From NCBI RefSeq assembly GCF_014697355.1, contig NZ_JACJRQ010000023.1, positions 1 through 64,000 of the forward strand: 64,000 nucleotides of DNA, read 5' to 3'. Each line of letters begins with the position of its first letter. Position 1 is the stretch's first letter. The position numbers and the translations under genes were made by a program. Source of the stretch: Nostoc calcicola FACHB-3891. Its GTDB lineage: Bacteria; Cyanobacteriota; Cyanobacteriia; Cyanobacteriales; Nostocaceae. Shown in pieces: positions 34,539 through 44,374 of the stretch. Under the pieces are notes generated by a model, which was not told the DNA's origin, searched no databases, and saw only the letters and a list, made by a program, of their open reading frames with translations.

Positions 34539-34703
34539 TAAAGCCCTCCCCGTGGCATTCCTTTTAAATTGACTACTTACAGAACCGTTATGATGCTGCC
34601 ACTTGAGATTAACAAGCTACAGCTAAAATTGTCACTTTTTTATGCTAAGTGCTTATCTTTAGTAGTTTAACTCACCAAAACAGTGCTGAGTAGCAATTTG
34701 AAA

Positions 34704-34806
34704 TGGGGCATAGGGCAAACAGGGCATGGGGAAAGGGAAAGGGGTAAGGGGAAAAAGGGAAAGATTAAATTTATTCCTTTTCCCTTTAACCTTTAACCTT
34801 TTCCCT
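34704..34806. repeat. Dispersed purine/pyrimidine repeat, copy B (inverted)
   Basis: This is a near-identical reverse complement of 30049-30153, including the GGGCAT-type start and the AACCTTTAACCTT end. It lies just after the hemF stop codon. Confidence 0.85.
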
Positions 34807-34815
34807 ACCTCCCCA

Positions 34816-35850
34816 CTATTTCCAATTAATCCAATCTTGAGGTTTCAAGAAGATTTCATACAACTCGGCTTCGGGGGAATTGGGTTCTGGCTGATAGCCG
34901 TATTCCCAACGCACCAAAGGTGGTAGGGACATGAGAATTGATTCGGTGCGTCCGTTGGTTTGCAGACCAAAAATGGTACCTCGGTCGTAAACCAAGTTAA
35001 ATTCTACATATCGTCCCCGGCGATAGAGTTGGAAATTTCGCTGGCGATCGCCATACTCAATCCCATGTCGCCGTTCTACAATTGGTACGTAGGCTGGTAA
35101 AAATGCTCTACCACAGTCTTGCACAAAGGCAAATAAATCTTCCCAACTGCGTGGTGCTAGCTCTCCCACTTCGTTGCTATGAATAGCTGCTCCTCCATTG
35201 GCATCGGGACCACGGTATAAAGTACCCCGGCCGTCTTGGTAATCAAAAAATAGACCGCCCACGCCCCTTGTTTCACCGCGATGCTTCAGGTAGAAATATT
35301 CGTCACACCAACGCTTAAATACTGGGTAATACTCCGGATGGTGCTGATCGCAAGCTTGTTTTAAAGTTTTATGTAAATGTGTTGCATCTTCGGCAAAGGG
35401 GTAATAAGGAGTCAAATCCAGACCACCGCCAAACCACCACACTGGCCCGGCTTCAAAGTAGCGATAATTGAGATGGACTGTAGGCACGTAGGGATTACGC
35501 GGATGTAACACCATTGAAGTTCCCGTGGCATAAAAGCCGTGCCCTGCGGCTTCTGGGCGTTGAGCTAAAATTGAGGGCGGCAAATGGGAACCCCAAACTT
35601 CAGAAAAATTGACACCACCTTGTTCAAATATTGCACCATCGCGTAGGACACGCGATCGCCCTCCACCTCCTTCTGGGCGTTCCCAACTATCTTCAAGAAA
35701 CGTGCCCACACCATCCAGTTGTGTTAAAGCTTGCGTAATTTCGTCTTGCAGCCGTTTCATAAACTGACTGACCCTAGTCTGAGCGTCAGATGGTGGCAAA
35801 GACTTCAATGATTCTGCTGCTAGAGTTGGTGTTTGCGAGTTGGTCAACAT
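34816..35850 (-). CDS. hemF: Oxygen-dependent coproporphyrinogen III oxidase
   Basis: This 344-residue protein shows the HemF signatures: [20 protein letters not shown] (about 64-83), [12 protein letters not shown] (about 140-151), [12 protein letters not shown] (about 196-207) and the C-terminal [20 protein letters not shown]. The enzyme oxidatively decarboxylates two propionates of coproporphyrinogen III to give protoporphyrinogen IX, and uses O2. It feeds haem, chlorophyll and bilin synthesis. Length is normal for the cyanobacterial form. ATG at 35848-35850. Confidence 0.97.
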   Translation of the reverse strand: MLTNSQTPTLAAESLKSLPPSDAQTRVSQFMKRLQDEITQALTQLDGVGTFLEDSWERPEGGGGRSRVLRDGAIFEQGGVNFSEVWGSHLPPSILAQRPEAAGHGFYATGTSMVLHPRNPYVPTVHLNYRYFEAGPVWWFGGGLDLTPYYPFAEDATHLHKTLKQACDQHHPEYYPVFKRWCDEYFYLKHRGETRGVGGLFFDYQDGRGTLYRGPDANGGAAIHSNEVGELAPRSWEDLFAFVQDCGRAFLPAYVPIVERRHGIEYGDRQRNFQLYRRGRYVEFNLVYDRGTIFGLQTNGRTESILMSLPPLVRWEYGYQPEPNSPEAELYEIFLKPQDWINWK

Positions 35851-36140
35851 AGATTCCCGAACCTAAATTACAATTTCCTGAAAGCCACAAATTTCTCATC
35901 TTAAAATTTGGGGAAAACACGCGCCAGCAATCAAGCTTTATTTGCCCAACCTGCTTTTTTCTCACTGGTCAAGCGTTTATGGGATTGATGGGCATCACTA
36001 GAGTTATTTTCCCTCAAATGCGTATAGGCTTGTATATTGAGTGAGTTTTTTTTGAAATTATTAACAGAATGGGGCTAAGCTTAGTTGCCCAAAACACCAG
36101 AGTTACCAAAAAGTGTCTAGCGAGGAGGAGGATTAGGAAA

Positions 36141-36665
36141 ATGCAAGGTTGGTTATCCAAATTCATCCACCGCAAACGTCGTCGGTTTTGCGCTTCTCTG
36201 GTGCGGACTTATCGAGAGATTAGTTCCGCTTCTGTAGATGAACTGTGGCAAAAAGTGGTTGATTTAACAGATGTTTCCTGGCATCCGCTACTTAAAAGTA
36301 CTAATGTGCCCTACGGATTAGTACCCCAACCAGGATTAATTTTTCAGGCTGTAACACGCTTTTCGCCGATTCCGATCCGGATTTTTGTCGAACGTGTCAA
36401 TCCCAGAGAAATGCTGAGTATCCGAGTTATGGCAATTCCTGGCATAGAAGAACGGGTAACTTATCAAGTAGAATCAACGGTTTGTGGTACTTGTTTATCT
36501 TATTCTGTAACACTACGTGGTTGGTTGTCGCCCCTAGTTTGGTCTTTATCTCGTCCTTATGTAGACCGTGTTGCACGCTCTTTAGTTGAAGCAGTAGAAA
36601 AGACGGCATTACCAGCAGTATCAACTAAGAAAAAATCCCTAAATGACAGTTGTTTTGATTTTTAG
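36141..36665 (+). CDS. SRPBCC-like cyanobacterial protein, unknown function
   Basis: I chose the ATG at 36141 (174 residues), because AGGAGG lies about 11 bases upstream. A longer frame from 36069 would place that site inside the gene. After a basic N-terminus (FIHRKRRRFCASLVRTY), residues about 25-160 look like a SRPBCC/polyketide-cyclase fold: SVDELWQKVVDLTDVSWHPL, then alternating strands and a final long helix (YVDRVARSLVEAVEK). Ligand unknown. It is a single plus-strand gene. Confidence 0.7.
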   Translation: MQGWLSKFIHRKRRRFCASLVRTYREISSASVDELWQKVVDLTDVSWHPLLKSTNVPYGLVPQPGLIFQAVTRFSPIPIRIFVERVNPREMLSIRVMAIPGIEERVTYQVESTVCGTCLSYSVTLRGWLSPLVWSLSRPYVDRVARSLVEAVEKTALPAVSTKKKSLNDSCFDF

Positions 36666-36961
36666 GCATGTGATTGGCGACTGGGGACTGAGGACTGGGA
36701 AAATTTCTTCCCAATACCCAATACCCAGCCCCCAATCCCCGATCGCTAAACAAAGTTAAGATTCTATTAGGTAATAATCCAATTTCCTAAGTTTTATTAC
36801 GGCAGTGATAGTGAAAACACCAATCTGCTCTTGCTTTTATTTGCATCAAGTTAATAGCTAAGATGCTGACTACGATCGTATTTCTTCATTTTCAACAGAA
36901 GTCAGGAGCTTCTGCCTTCCTTAAATCAGAACTTCGGTAAATTTTGAATTTTGAATTTTTT

Positions 36962-38032
36962 ATGTACGATGTCCTTGATTCCCGCTCTGTCTTAGAAGTG
37001 TTGCGACCAGTGCAAGACCCAGAACTTCGCAAAAGTCTGGTAGAACTCAATATGATTCGCAATGTCAAAATTGATGGTGGCAAGGTTAGTTTCACTTTAG
37101 TGTTAACTACTCCTGCTTGTCCTTTACGTGAATTTATCGTTGAAGACTGTCAGAAAGCTGTTAAAAAACTACCAGGCGTTACAGATGTCAGCATAGAAGT
37201 CACAGCAGAAACGCCCCAACAAAAAAGTTTACCTGACCGCACTGGCATTTCTGGGGTAAAAAATATCATTGCTGTTTCCAGCGGCAAAGGTGGTGTTGGT
37301 AAAAGTACTGTGGCGGTAAATGTCGCAGTGGCTTTAGCCCAAACTGGGGCGAAAGTCGGCTTACTAGATGCTGATATTTACGGGCCTAATGACCCTACCA
37401 TGCTGGGGCTAGCCGATGCCGAAATCGCTGTGCGTTCGACTGAAAAAGGTGAGATCCTCGAACCTGCTTTTAATCACGGCGTCAAATTGGTTTCAATGGG
37501 CTTTTTGATTGACCGAGATCAACCAGTAATTTGGCGGGGACCAATGCTAAATGGTGTAATTCGCCAGTTTCTCTATCAAGTTGAGTGGGGAGAATTAGAC
37601 TACTTGATTGTAGATATGCCACCGGGAACGGGAGATGCTCAGCTAACTTTAACCCAAGCAGTGCCGATGGCAGGGGCAGTAATTGTCACCACACCGCAAA
37701 ATGTAGCGCTGTTAGATTCTCGTAAGGGATTACGGATGTTCCAGCAGATGAACGTCCCGGTATTGGGGATTGTGGAAAATATGAGTTATTTTATCCCACC
37801 AGATATGCCAGATAAGCAGTATGACATCTTTGGTTCCGGTGGTGGTTCCAAAACGGCTGCTGAATTGGAAGTGCCACTTTTGGGCTGTGTACCACTAGAA
37901 ATTTCCACGCGAGTTGGCGGTGATAGCGGTGTACCAATAGTCGTTGGCGATCCAGATTCAGCTTCAGCAAAAGCATTAAAAGCGATCGCTCTTACCATTG
38001 CTGGCAAAGTATCAGTCGCAGCTTTGACATAA
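36962..38032 (+). CDS. Mrp/ApbC family Fe-S carrier P-loop ATPase
   Basis: I chose the ATG at 36962 (356 residues); the in-frame TTG at 36944 lies in repeat sequence. An N-terminal MIP18/DUF59 domain (about 1-85, with PACPLREFIVEDC) precedes the ATPase: deviant Walker A SSGKGGVGKST (106-116), LLDADIYGPNDP, and the switch YLIVDMPPGTGDAQLT. The family loads and transfers Fe-S clusters. The CxxC pair near the C-terminus of Nbp35/ApbC is absent here (ENMSYFIPPD), so cluster handling would rely on other residues. Confidence 0.93.
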   Translation: MYDVLDSRSVLEVLRPVQDPELRKSLVELNMIRNVKIDGGKVSFTLVLTTPACPLREFIVEDCQKAVKKLPGVTDVSIEVTAETPQQKSLPDRTGISGVKNIIAVSSGKGGVGKSTVAVNVAVALAQTGAKVGLLDADIYGPNDPTMLGLADAEIAVRSTEKGEILEPAFNHGVKLVSMGFLIDRDQPVIWRGPMLNGVIRQFLYQVEWGELDYLIVDMPPGTGDAQLTLTQAVPMAGAVIVTTPQNVALLDSRKGLRMFQQMNVPVLGIVENMSYFIPPDMPDKQYDIFGSGGGSKTAAELEVPLLGCVPLEISTRVGGDSGVPIVVGDPDSASAKALKAIALTIAGKVSVAALT

Positions 38033-38183
38033 TAAATTTTAATTTGTATCTGCTTCGTGGGCTATTGGGAATACTAGGGACTGGGAATTGGGGACTGGGG
38101 ATTAGGGAAGAATTTGCCCAATACCGAGTACCCAGTACCCAATCCCCAATGCACAACTTAAATCTAAAGTCTAAACTGACACA

Positions 38184-39497
38184 ATGTTATTAAAACGATC
38201 GCTCCCCAAAGTTCGCTGGAAGTCTTGGGTTAAGCCCTGGCAATATGTAGATTGGTTACTATTTTGTTTACCGGTTGCTGTCAGCATTTTTGGCGGCGTG
38301 ATGATCCTCAGTACGGAACTCAAGCAGCCAGTAACTGATTGGTGGTGGCACTGGTTGGTAGCTGGTATCGGTGTGCTAATAGCGCTGTTTTTGGCTCGTG
38401 TCCGTTACGAAATCTTGATGCAGTATCACTGGGTAACCTACACACTGACGAATTTCAGCTTAATCGCCGTGATGATTGCTGGTACTAGCGCTAAAGGGGC
38501 ACAGCGGTGGATTAGTATCGCTGGCTTTAACGTGCAACCCTCAGAGTTTGCCAAAGTCGGCATGATTATTACCTTAGCAGCCTTGTTACACAAGCGGACT
38601 GCTTCTAAACTCGAAAGTGTTTTCCGTGTACTGGCAATCACCGCTATACCTTGGGGACTAGTATTTTTACAGCCAGATTTAGCAACATCAATGGTATTTG
38701 GAGCGATCGTCTTGGGAATGCTCTACTGGGCTAATGCTAACCCAGGCTGGTTAATTCTGATGATTTCTCCTGTGGTTGCTGCGATTTTGTTTAGTATATC
38801 TTGGCCTTTAGCAGAGCCAGTAGTTTTACTTAAAGAGCTATCTTTTGGCCCGTTGGGCATAGTTTGGTCAGTGGCTATGGCTATTGTGGGCTGGCGAACT
38901 CTACCCTGGCGGCGATTCGGTTTGGGTACTATCGGTGCGTGGAGTCTCAATATACTCGGTGGCGAATTAGGAGTTTTTGCCTGGAATCATATTTTGAAAC
39001 CCTATCAAAAAGACCGGCTAACTGTATTCATGGACCCCGATCACGATCCTCTGGGTGCTGGATATCACCTCATTCAATCTCGCATTGCTATCGGTGCTGG
39101 TGAAATTTGGGGATGGGGTCTATTCAAAGGCCCAATGACGCAACTGAATTTCGTCCCAGAACAGCATACAGACTTTATTTTTTCAGCAGTTGGTGAAGAA
39201 TTCGGTTTTGTTGGTTGTTTGGTAGTATTATTTGTCTTTTGCTTAATTTGTTTGCGCTTACTGCATGTTGCTCAAACCGCCACAGACAATTTTGGTTCGT
39301 TGTTGGCTATTGGCGTTTTGTCCATGATTGTATTTCAGTTAATTGTCAACGTTGGCATGACTGTCGGCTTAGCACCTGTAGCCGGAATTCCCTTACCTTG
39401 GATGAGTTACGGACGTTCTGCCATGCTGACTAACTTCATTTCCTTGGGAATAGTAGAATCGGTAGCAAATTTTCGCCAACGACAGAAGTATTATTGA
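38184..39497 (+). CDS. rodA: Rod-shape-determining protein RodA (SEDS glycosyltransferase)
   Basis: This 437-residue protein has about ten membrane helices. SEDS family motifs are QRWISIAGFNVQPSEFAKVG (about 107-126), the catalytic-loop region with DPLGAGYHLIQSRIAIG (about 284-300), GPMTQLNFVPEQHTDFIFSA and the final GIPLPWMSYGRSAML. RodA polymerises lipid II in lateral wall growth, working with a class B PBP. It is longer than E. coli RodA (370), typical for cyanobacteria. It follows mrp by 150 bases; no PBP2 gene is adjacent. Confidence 0.95.
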   Translation: MLLKRSLPKVRWKSWVKPWQYVDWLLFCLPVAVSIFGGVMILSTELKQPVTDWWWHWLVAGIGVLIALFLARVRYEILMQYHWVTYTLTNFSLIAVMIAGTSAKGAQRWISIAGFNVQPSEFAKVGMIITLAALLHKRTASKLESVFRVLAITAIPWGLVFLQPDLATSMVFGAIVLGMLYWANANPGWLILMISPVVAAILFSISWPLAEPVVLLKELSFGPLGIVWSVAMAIVGWRTLPWRRFGLGTIGAWSLNILGGELGVFAWNHILKPYQKDRLTVFMDPDHDPLGAGYHLIQSRIAIGAGEIWGWGLFKGPMTQLNFVPEQHTDFIFSAVGEEFGFVGCLVVLFVFCLICLRLLHVAQTATDNFGSLLAIGVLSMIVFQLIVNVGMTVGLAPVAGIPLPWMSYGRSAMLTNFISLGIVESVANFRQRQKYY

Positions 39498-39499
39498 TT

Positions 39500-39585
39500 C
39501 GTCATTTGTCATTTGTCATTTGTCAGTTGTCATTTGTCATTTGTTAGTTAACGAAAACCAATGACCAATGACCAATGACTATTAA
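39500..39585. repeat. CATTTGT and CCAATGA heptamer repeats
   Basis: Tandem TCATTTG units (about 39500-39545) are followed by CCAATGA units (about 39560-39580). The second tract is roughly complementary to the first, so a hairpin is possible after rodA. Confidence 0.75.
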
Positions 39586-39627
39586 GAAGTATTAAGCTAA
39601 TAACAGGAAACAAGCGAGGCTAAAAAG

Positions 39628-39825
39628 ATGATTCTGCCTGGAGCAACTGTTCGTGTCAATAATCCCGCAGATACCTATTATCGCTCTGAAGGACTCGTGC
39701 AACGGGTGAGTGATGGCAAGGTAGCCGTACTGTTTGAAGGTGGGAACTGGGATAAATTAATTACCTTCCGCCTGAAGGAATTAGAACTCGTAGAAACCAC
39801 AGCCGGACGGAAAAAAGGAAAATAA
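39628..39825 (+). CDS. ndhS: NDH-1 subunit NdhS
   Basis: This 65-residue protein is all beta (SH3-like): [20 protein letters not shown], then [22 protein letters not shown] and [12 protein letters not shown]. This matches NdhS of the cyanobacterial and chloroplast NDH-1 complex, which helps bind reduced ferredoxin for cyclic electron flow and respiration at the thylakoid. The basic tail (GRKKGK) is variable in the family. AGGCT-type site upstream of the ATG. Confidence 0.93.
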   Translation: MILPGATVRVNNPADTYYRSEGLVQRVSDGKVAVLFEGGNWDKLITFRLKELELVETTAGRKKGK

Positions 39826-39831
39826 ATTAGT

Positions 39832-39859
39832 TAGAAGTTAGGAGTTAGGAGTTAGGAGT
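39832..39859. repeat. STRR heptamers (TTAGGAG)
   Basis: Four imperfect tandem TTAGGAG/TTAGAAG units directly before the MITE-like element. Confidence 0.75.
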
Positions 39860-39966
39860 TATAGCGGTTCCCATTCAGATGCGGTACAACATTAGATTGC
39901 AAGGTGTAAGGGCACGGCAGTGCCGTGCCCCTACGGGTGTACCTCACGTAAACGAGAACCGCTATA
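39860..39966. mobile_element. MITE-like element, copy 2
   Basis: A 107-bp element with ends TATAGCGGTTC and GAACCGCTATA-type inverted repeats (one extra base). The interior holds GGGCACGGCAGTGCCGTGCCC. It is related in inverted orientation to 29407-29507, sharing CCCATTCAGAT and TTGCAAGGTGT stretches. Confidence 0.75.
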
Positions 39967-40010
39967 TTATTGTTCAACTCCTAACTCTTAACTCATAACT
40001 CAGCACTCCC

Positions 40011-40667
40011 ATGCGCCTTCCACTACCACAGTTTGACACAAGCGATCGCCATCCCAATCACTTTGCGGAGGTGATTGAAACTACTACTACTGAATTTTTG
40101 GCACAGTGTTTGGAACCGGAAGATTTAAGTTTTCCCTCGATGCCACCTTTTGGTAGTTGGGTTTGTGCTGTGGATGAAGAATCTGGCAATCTGGTTTATG
40201 CGGTGGTGTATTATGCCACAACTATGCCCATAGATTCCGTACACCGAGCTAGAGCTTTGGGGTTGTCATTGCAAGACTTACGCGAGGAACAACCCCAGAT
40301 ATTTGCCATGCTCAGAACAGAATTTCGAGCTGCGATCGTTGGATTTGAACTATCTTCACAAAATCCAAGTTATAACCGAAGAGTATATCAGTATCTACCA
40401 CCCCGTCCCCCGCAAATTCATCAAGCTGTTTATCGGTGCGAACCAGAAGCGATCGTTAAATTTACTGAAGAACTAGATTTTTTACGGACACTCCTTTGTA
40501 TCAATGGTGCGCCAGTAGACGCTTTGACCGCAGCTGCCATTCGAGATGTATATCAGTTACGCAAAGCTGACCGAGAATGGCTAATTAAAGCTGGGCGAAG
40601 TCTGAGTGTGTTACTTAAAGACGACTACGATCGCTTGCGGTTCATTTTGAGTCAAATCCACCCGTAG
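40011..40667 (+). CDS. Conserved cyanobacterial protein with HAS-barrel-like N-terminus
   Basis: This 218-residue protein begins with a beta-rich domain (about 1-125: GSWVCAVDEESGNLVYAVVYYATT, FRAAIVGFELSSQNPSYNRRV) that resembles the HAS-barrel of HerA/ATP-synthase-like proteins. It ends with a helical region (about 140-218). There is no ATPase motif. Homologues are expected throughout cyanobacteria, but the function is unknown. It is a single plus-strand gene, 144 bases before the antiporter. Confidence 0.7.
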   Translation: MRLPLPQFDTSDRHPNHFAEVIETTTTEFLAQCLEPEDLSFPSMPPFGSWVCAVDEESGNLVYAVVYYATTMPIDSVHRARALGLSLQDLREEQPQIFAMLRTEFRAAIVGFELSSQNPSYNRRVYQYLPPRPPQIHQAVYRCEPEAIVKFTEELDFLRTLLCINGAPVDALTAAAIRDVYQLRKADREWLIKAGRSLSVLLKDDYDRLRFILSQIHP

Positions 40668-40811
40668 GTAGTTAGTTCCAAGACAATTGTCTAGTTTAGT
40701 GTAAGTTAAGATTTTTGATTTTTCGTCAGGTGGCTTCTACATTCATTTATATCAATCAAGCGATGCTCAAAGGCGATCGCAGTTTTACCATAGCCTCTTC
40801 AATTCCTACCT

Positions 40812-42950
40812 ATGGAACTAATATCACAAGTTCTTGCTCTGGAACCAACTTCCCAAGTTCTTGGCAAGGAACCAATTGTTTCCTTTGCTATTCTGCTCGT
40901 GGTCATCTTAGTTATACCTATCATCTTTGAGCGACTAAGATTACCAGGATTAGTGGGTTTGGTTTTCTCTGGACTAGTACTTGGTCCTTCGGGCTGGCAT
41001 CTATTTCAGTCTGACTCGTCGATGATTAACCTACTATCAGATATTGGGTTAATATACTTGCTATTTGTCGCAGGGCTAGAAGTCGATCTAGAACAGTTCC
41101 GCAAGAGGAAAAGTCGTGCCTTTGGGTTTGCTAGCTTGACTTTCAGTGTACCTTTAATTGTGGGAACCTTACTAGGTCTGATTTTAGGCTATGGCTGGAC
41201 TACTTCAATTTTAATTGGCTCTTTATTCGCTTCCTATACTCTTTTGGCATATCCCATAATCACTCGTTTGGGAGTGGTAAATAATGAAGCAGTTACTGTT
41301 ACCATTGGAGCGACAATTTTTACAGATATTGGTGCAGTCCTAATATTAGGGATTTGTGTAGCTATCGCTCGTAATCAAGCATTCAGCTTGGCTGGGCTAC
41401 TCACCTTGTCGGGTTGGTTAACCATTTACTCTGTTGCTGTTGTTGCAGGATTTGATTGGGCAGGTAAAGAGTTTTTTCGCCGTTCAGGAGACGATGAAGG
41501 AAACAAGTTTTTGTTTGTGTTGCTTTCTGTGTTTCTTGCTGCTGTGGGCGCTCAATTGATTGGAGTAGACAAAATTGTTGGTGCTTTTTTAGTGGGTTTG
41601 GCGGTAAATGAAGCTGTGGGTGAAGGCCCAGTCAAAGAAAAGGTGGTGTTTATTGGCAGTGTATTGTTCATTCCGATTTTCTTTGTTGACCTTGGTTTAC
41701 TGATCGATTTACCTGCCTTTTTGAGCAACCTGAACGCTCTCAAGTTAACGCTGTTGATTATAGTCGGTTTGATTGTCAGTAAATTCATCGCTGCTTTGTT
41801 GACAAAACTGGTTTACCGCTATAACTGGCGAGAAATGCTCACAATGTGGTCGCTATCACTTCCCCAGGTAAGCACAACCTTAGCAACAACGTTAGTAGGA
41901 TATCGGGCTGGATTACTCTCATCAGAAATATTACACAGCATTATTTTTTTAATGGTGTTCACATCAACCTTGGGGCCGTTCATGACTGCTCGAATAGCTG
42001 TTGGTTTGACTTCCTCGCCAGCCCCAGACCTACCTCCAACTACTGTACCCGATGGGGATGCACCAGAAACAGACAGTGCTTTGACTATAGTTGTACCTGT
42101 TTATAATCCTCAGACCCAGCAGTATTTGATTGAAATGGCAGCGTTATTAGCGCATCAGTCAAAGGGTAAAATTGTACCGCTAGCGATCGCTACTGCTGCT
42201 GCTCACATGGATGCACCCCAGTTAGAAGCTTCTGTTGAACGCAGTGAGCGGTTGTTAACAAAAGCCACCGCCCAAAGTCGAGTATTAGGTGTAGCCGCAG
42301 AATCAGTGCTGCGAATTGATGATGCTTTTGCTCAGGGAATTAGCAGAGCTGCCCGCGAACAAAAAGCTAGTTTAATTGTTATGGGTTGGGGTAAACGTAC
42401 TGGGTTGCGAGCGCTATTATTTGGTAATGTCGTTGATGGTGTACTTTGGGCAGCCCACTGTCCTGTAGCAGTAACACGTTTGGTCGAATCACCAAAAAAA
42501 ATTCAGCGCATCTTAGTACCAGTAGAAAATTTAGCAGCACCGATATTGCAGCCTGTACAATTTGCTCAAATGTTGGCACAAACAAATCAGAGCCACATTA
42601 CTGTACTGAATGTGTGCGATCGCCGCACTAGTTCCAGTAAAATTGCTTGGAGGCGATCGCACCTCTCCCTATTAGTATCTAAATTAGCTCTGCCCAATAC
42701 CCCAGAAATTCAAATCATCGCTCATGAAAATGTAGCTCAAGCAATTTTGCAAGCAGCACGGTTATATGATTTAGTCATTTTACCTTTTATACGCAATCGT
42801 ACTAGTCCTGGAGGGTTAGCTATTAGCGATGTCACAACTGAGTTAGCCAGACAACTCACCTGTTCCATCGTTATGCTTGGAGAACCACAACGCACTCAAA
42901 CAAATGTGGTTATCTCTGACGCAGCTAATAGCATTACATCTGCTGTATAA
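40812..42950 (+). CDS. CPA2-type cation:proton antiporter with two universal-stress domains
   Basis: This 712-residue protein has about 12 membrane helices in residues 20-390 (LPGLVGLVFSGLVLGPSGWHLF near the start; YLLFVAGLEVDLEQF, the Kef/NapA pattern). It then has two tandem UspA-like domains (about 415-560 and 565-695). The first has the nucleotide-site-like VMGWGKRTGLRALLFGNVVDGVL. Such proteins exchange Na+ or K+ for H+; the Usp domains probably sense nucleotide. Fusions of this kind are common in cyanobacteria. Confidence 0.9.
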   Translation: MELISQVLALEPTSQVLGKEPIVSFAILLVVILVIPIIFERLRLPGLVGLVFSGLVLGPSGWHLFQSDSSMINLLSDIGLIYLLFVAGLEVDLEQFRKRKSRAFGFASLTFSVPLIVGTLLGLILGYGWTTSILIGSLFASYTLLAYPIITRLGVVNNEAVTVTIGATIFTDIGAVLILGICVAIARNQAFSLAGLLTLSGWLTIYSVAVVAGFDWAGKEFFRRSGDDEGNKFLFVLLSVFLAAVGAQLIGVDKIVGAFLVGLAVNEAVGEGPVKEKVVFIGSVLFIPIFFVDLGLLIDLPAFLSNLNALKLTLLIIVGLIVSKFIAALLTKLVYRYNWREMLTMWSLSLPQVSTTLATTLVGYRAGLLSSEILHSIIFLMVFTSTLGPFMTARIAVGLTSSPAPDLPPTTVPDGDAPETDSALTIVVPVYNPQTQQYLIEMAALLAHQSKGKIVPLAIATAAAHMDAPQLEASVERSERLLTKATAQSRVLGVAAESVLRIDDAFAQGISRAAREQKASLIVMGWGKRTGLRALLFGNVVDGVLWAAHCPVAVTRLVESPKKIQRILVPVENLAAPILQPVQFAQMLAQTNQSHITVLNVCDRRTSSSKIAWRRSHLSLLVSKLALPNTPEIQIIAHENVAQAILQAARLYDLVILPFIRNRTSPGGLAISDVTTELARQLTCSIVMLGEPQRTQTNVVISDAANSITSAV

Positions 42951-43283
42951 TATATGCTGCTGCGTTGACGTAGCCCGACGGAGGCATCACATAAAAAAAT
43001 TTTGACAACAAATGAATCGGCTCTAGGGGTTACAGTAAAAACACTTTATATTGTTGAAGATTTGATGAACTTTAGGTAAAAGACTGACAATCTTTAGACA
43101 ATGTTTGTTATTTTTCTAGTTAAATTGTTAAGAAACCAGGTAAAAACATCACAAAACTACAACTGTAAACACTTTTTGATTAAGCCTTATTCATTTTTAG
43201 TTCTGTATTTTTGTACCCAAGCTGGGTAACCTAAAAGAGAAGTGCAATAGCTACTGAAAATATTTGTAAGTAATTGGGAAATT
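42951..43283. other. Intergenic region before the UDP-sugar genes
   Basis: 333 bases with a GCGTTGACGTAGCCCGACGG repeat fragment near the left end and AT-rich sequence after it. Promoter of the decarboxylase gene expected. No gene seen. Confidence 0.5.
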
Positions 43284-44234
43284 ATGAGAATTTTGGTGAC
43301 GGGCGGTGCTGGGTTTATTGGTTCCCATCTCATCGACCGACTAATGAACGAAGGGCATGAAATAATATGCTTGGATAATTTTTACACAGGTCATAAACGT
43401 AACATTCTTAAATGGTTAGGCCATCCGTACTTTGAATTAATCCGCCACGATATTACTGAGCCAATTCGGTTAGAAGTGGATCAAATTTATCATTTAGCTT
43501 GTCCTGCTTCTCCAGTACATTACCAATACAACCCAGTAAAAACCGTTAAAACTAACGTGATGGGAACACTGAATATGTTGGGGCTGGCCAAGCGTGTGAA
43601 AGCTAGGTTTTTCTTGGCTTCAACTAGCGAAGTATACGGAGATCCAGAAATTCATCCCCAAACCGAAGAGTATAGAGGTAGCGTCAATCCCATTGGCATA
43701 CGTTCATGCTACGACGAAGGCAAAAGAATCGCTGAAACTCTGGCATTTGATTACTACAGGCAAAATAAAGTTGACATCCGAGTTGCTCGGATTTTCAATA
43801 CATACGGGCCGAGAATGTTAGAGAACGATGGCCGGGTAGTGAGTAACTTTATAGTTCAAGCCTTGCGGGGTACTCCTTTAACGGTGTACGGTGATGGCTC
43901 CCAAACTCGGAGTTTCTGCTACGTTTCCGATTTGGTAGAAGGATTTATCCGCCTGATGAATGGCGATTACGTCGGGCCAGTAAATCTGGGTAATCCTGGT
44001 GAATATACGATTTTACAATTGGCACAAGCTGTGCAAAACATGATTAATCCAGATGCAGAGATTAAATTCGAGCCACTACCTTCGGACGATCCCCGGCGTC
44101 GCCAGCCTGATATCACAAAAGCAAAAACTTGGTTAAATTGGGAACCTACCATTCCTCTGCAAGAGGGGTTAAAACTAACAATAGAAGATTTCCGCGATCG
44201 CATGAACAGCGATGCCAAAAATTCAGCCTCCTGA
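43284..44234 (+). CDS. UDP-glucuronate decarboxylase (UDP-xylose synthase)
   Basis: This 316-residue extended SDR enzyme converts UDP-glucuronate to UDP-xylose. NAD site [14 protein letters not shown] (7-20); catalytic Thr/Ser in ASTSEVYGD (112-120); YxxxK at Tyr143/Lys147 (SCYDEGKR). [19 protein letters not shown] and the [11 protein letters not shown] segment match the Uxs family rather than GalE. The next gene makes its substrate. UDP-xylose supplies exopolysaccharide or glycan synthesis. Confidence 0.94.
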   Translation: MRILVTGGAGFIGSHLIDRLMNEGHEIICLDNFYTGHKRNILKWLGHPYFELIRHDITEPIRLEVDQIYHLACPASPVHYQYNPVKTVKTNVMGTLNMLGLAKRVKARFFLASTSEVYGDPEIHPQTEEYRGSVNPIGIRSCYDEGKRIAETLAFDYYRQNKVDIRVARIFNTYGPRMLENDGRVVSNFIVQALRGTPLTVYGDGSQTRSFCYVSDLVEGFIRLMNGDYVGPVNLGNPGEYTILQLAQAVQNMINPDAEIKFEPLPSDDPRRRQPDITKAKTWLNWEPTIPLQEGLKLTIEDFRDRMNSDAKNSAS

Positions 44235-44374
44235 GCAGTGCCTAGCCCCGCTCTCAACTTTCGTGCAAGCTCATCCTAGCCGGTACTTTAGTGGCTGTGT
44301 TTCCTCTCGGTGTATAAGTGTCATCTTGACAATTTCTTTTTTAAACTAACGCTCAATCAAGCGAGGAGTTAAAA

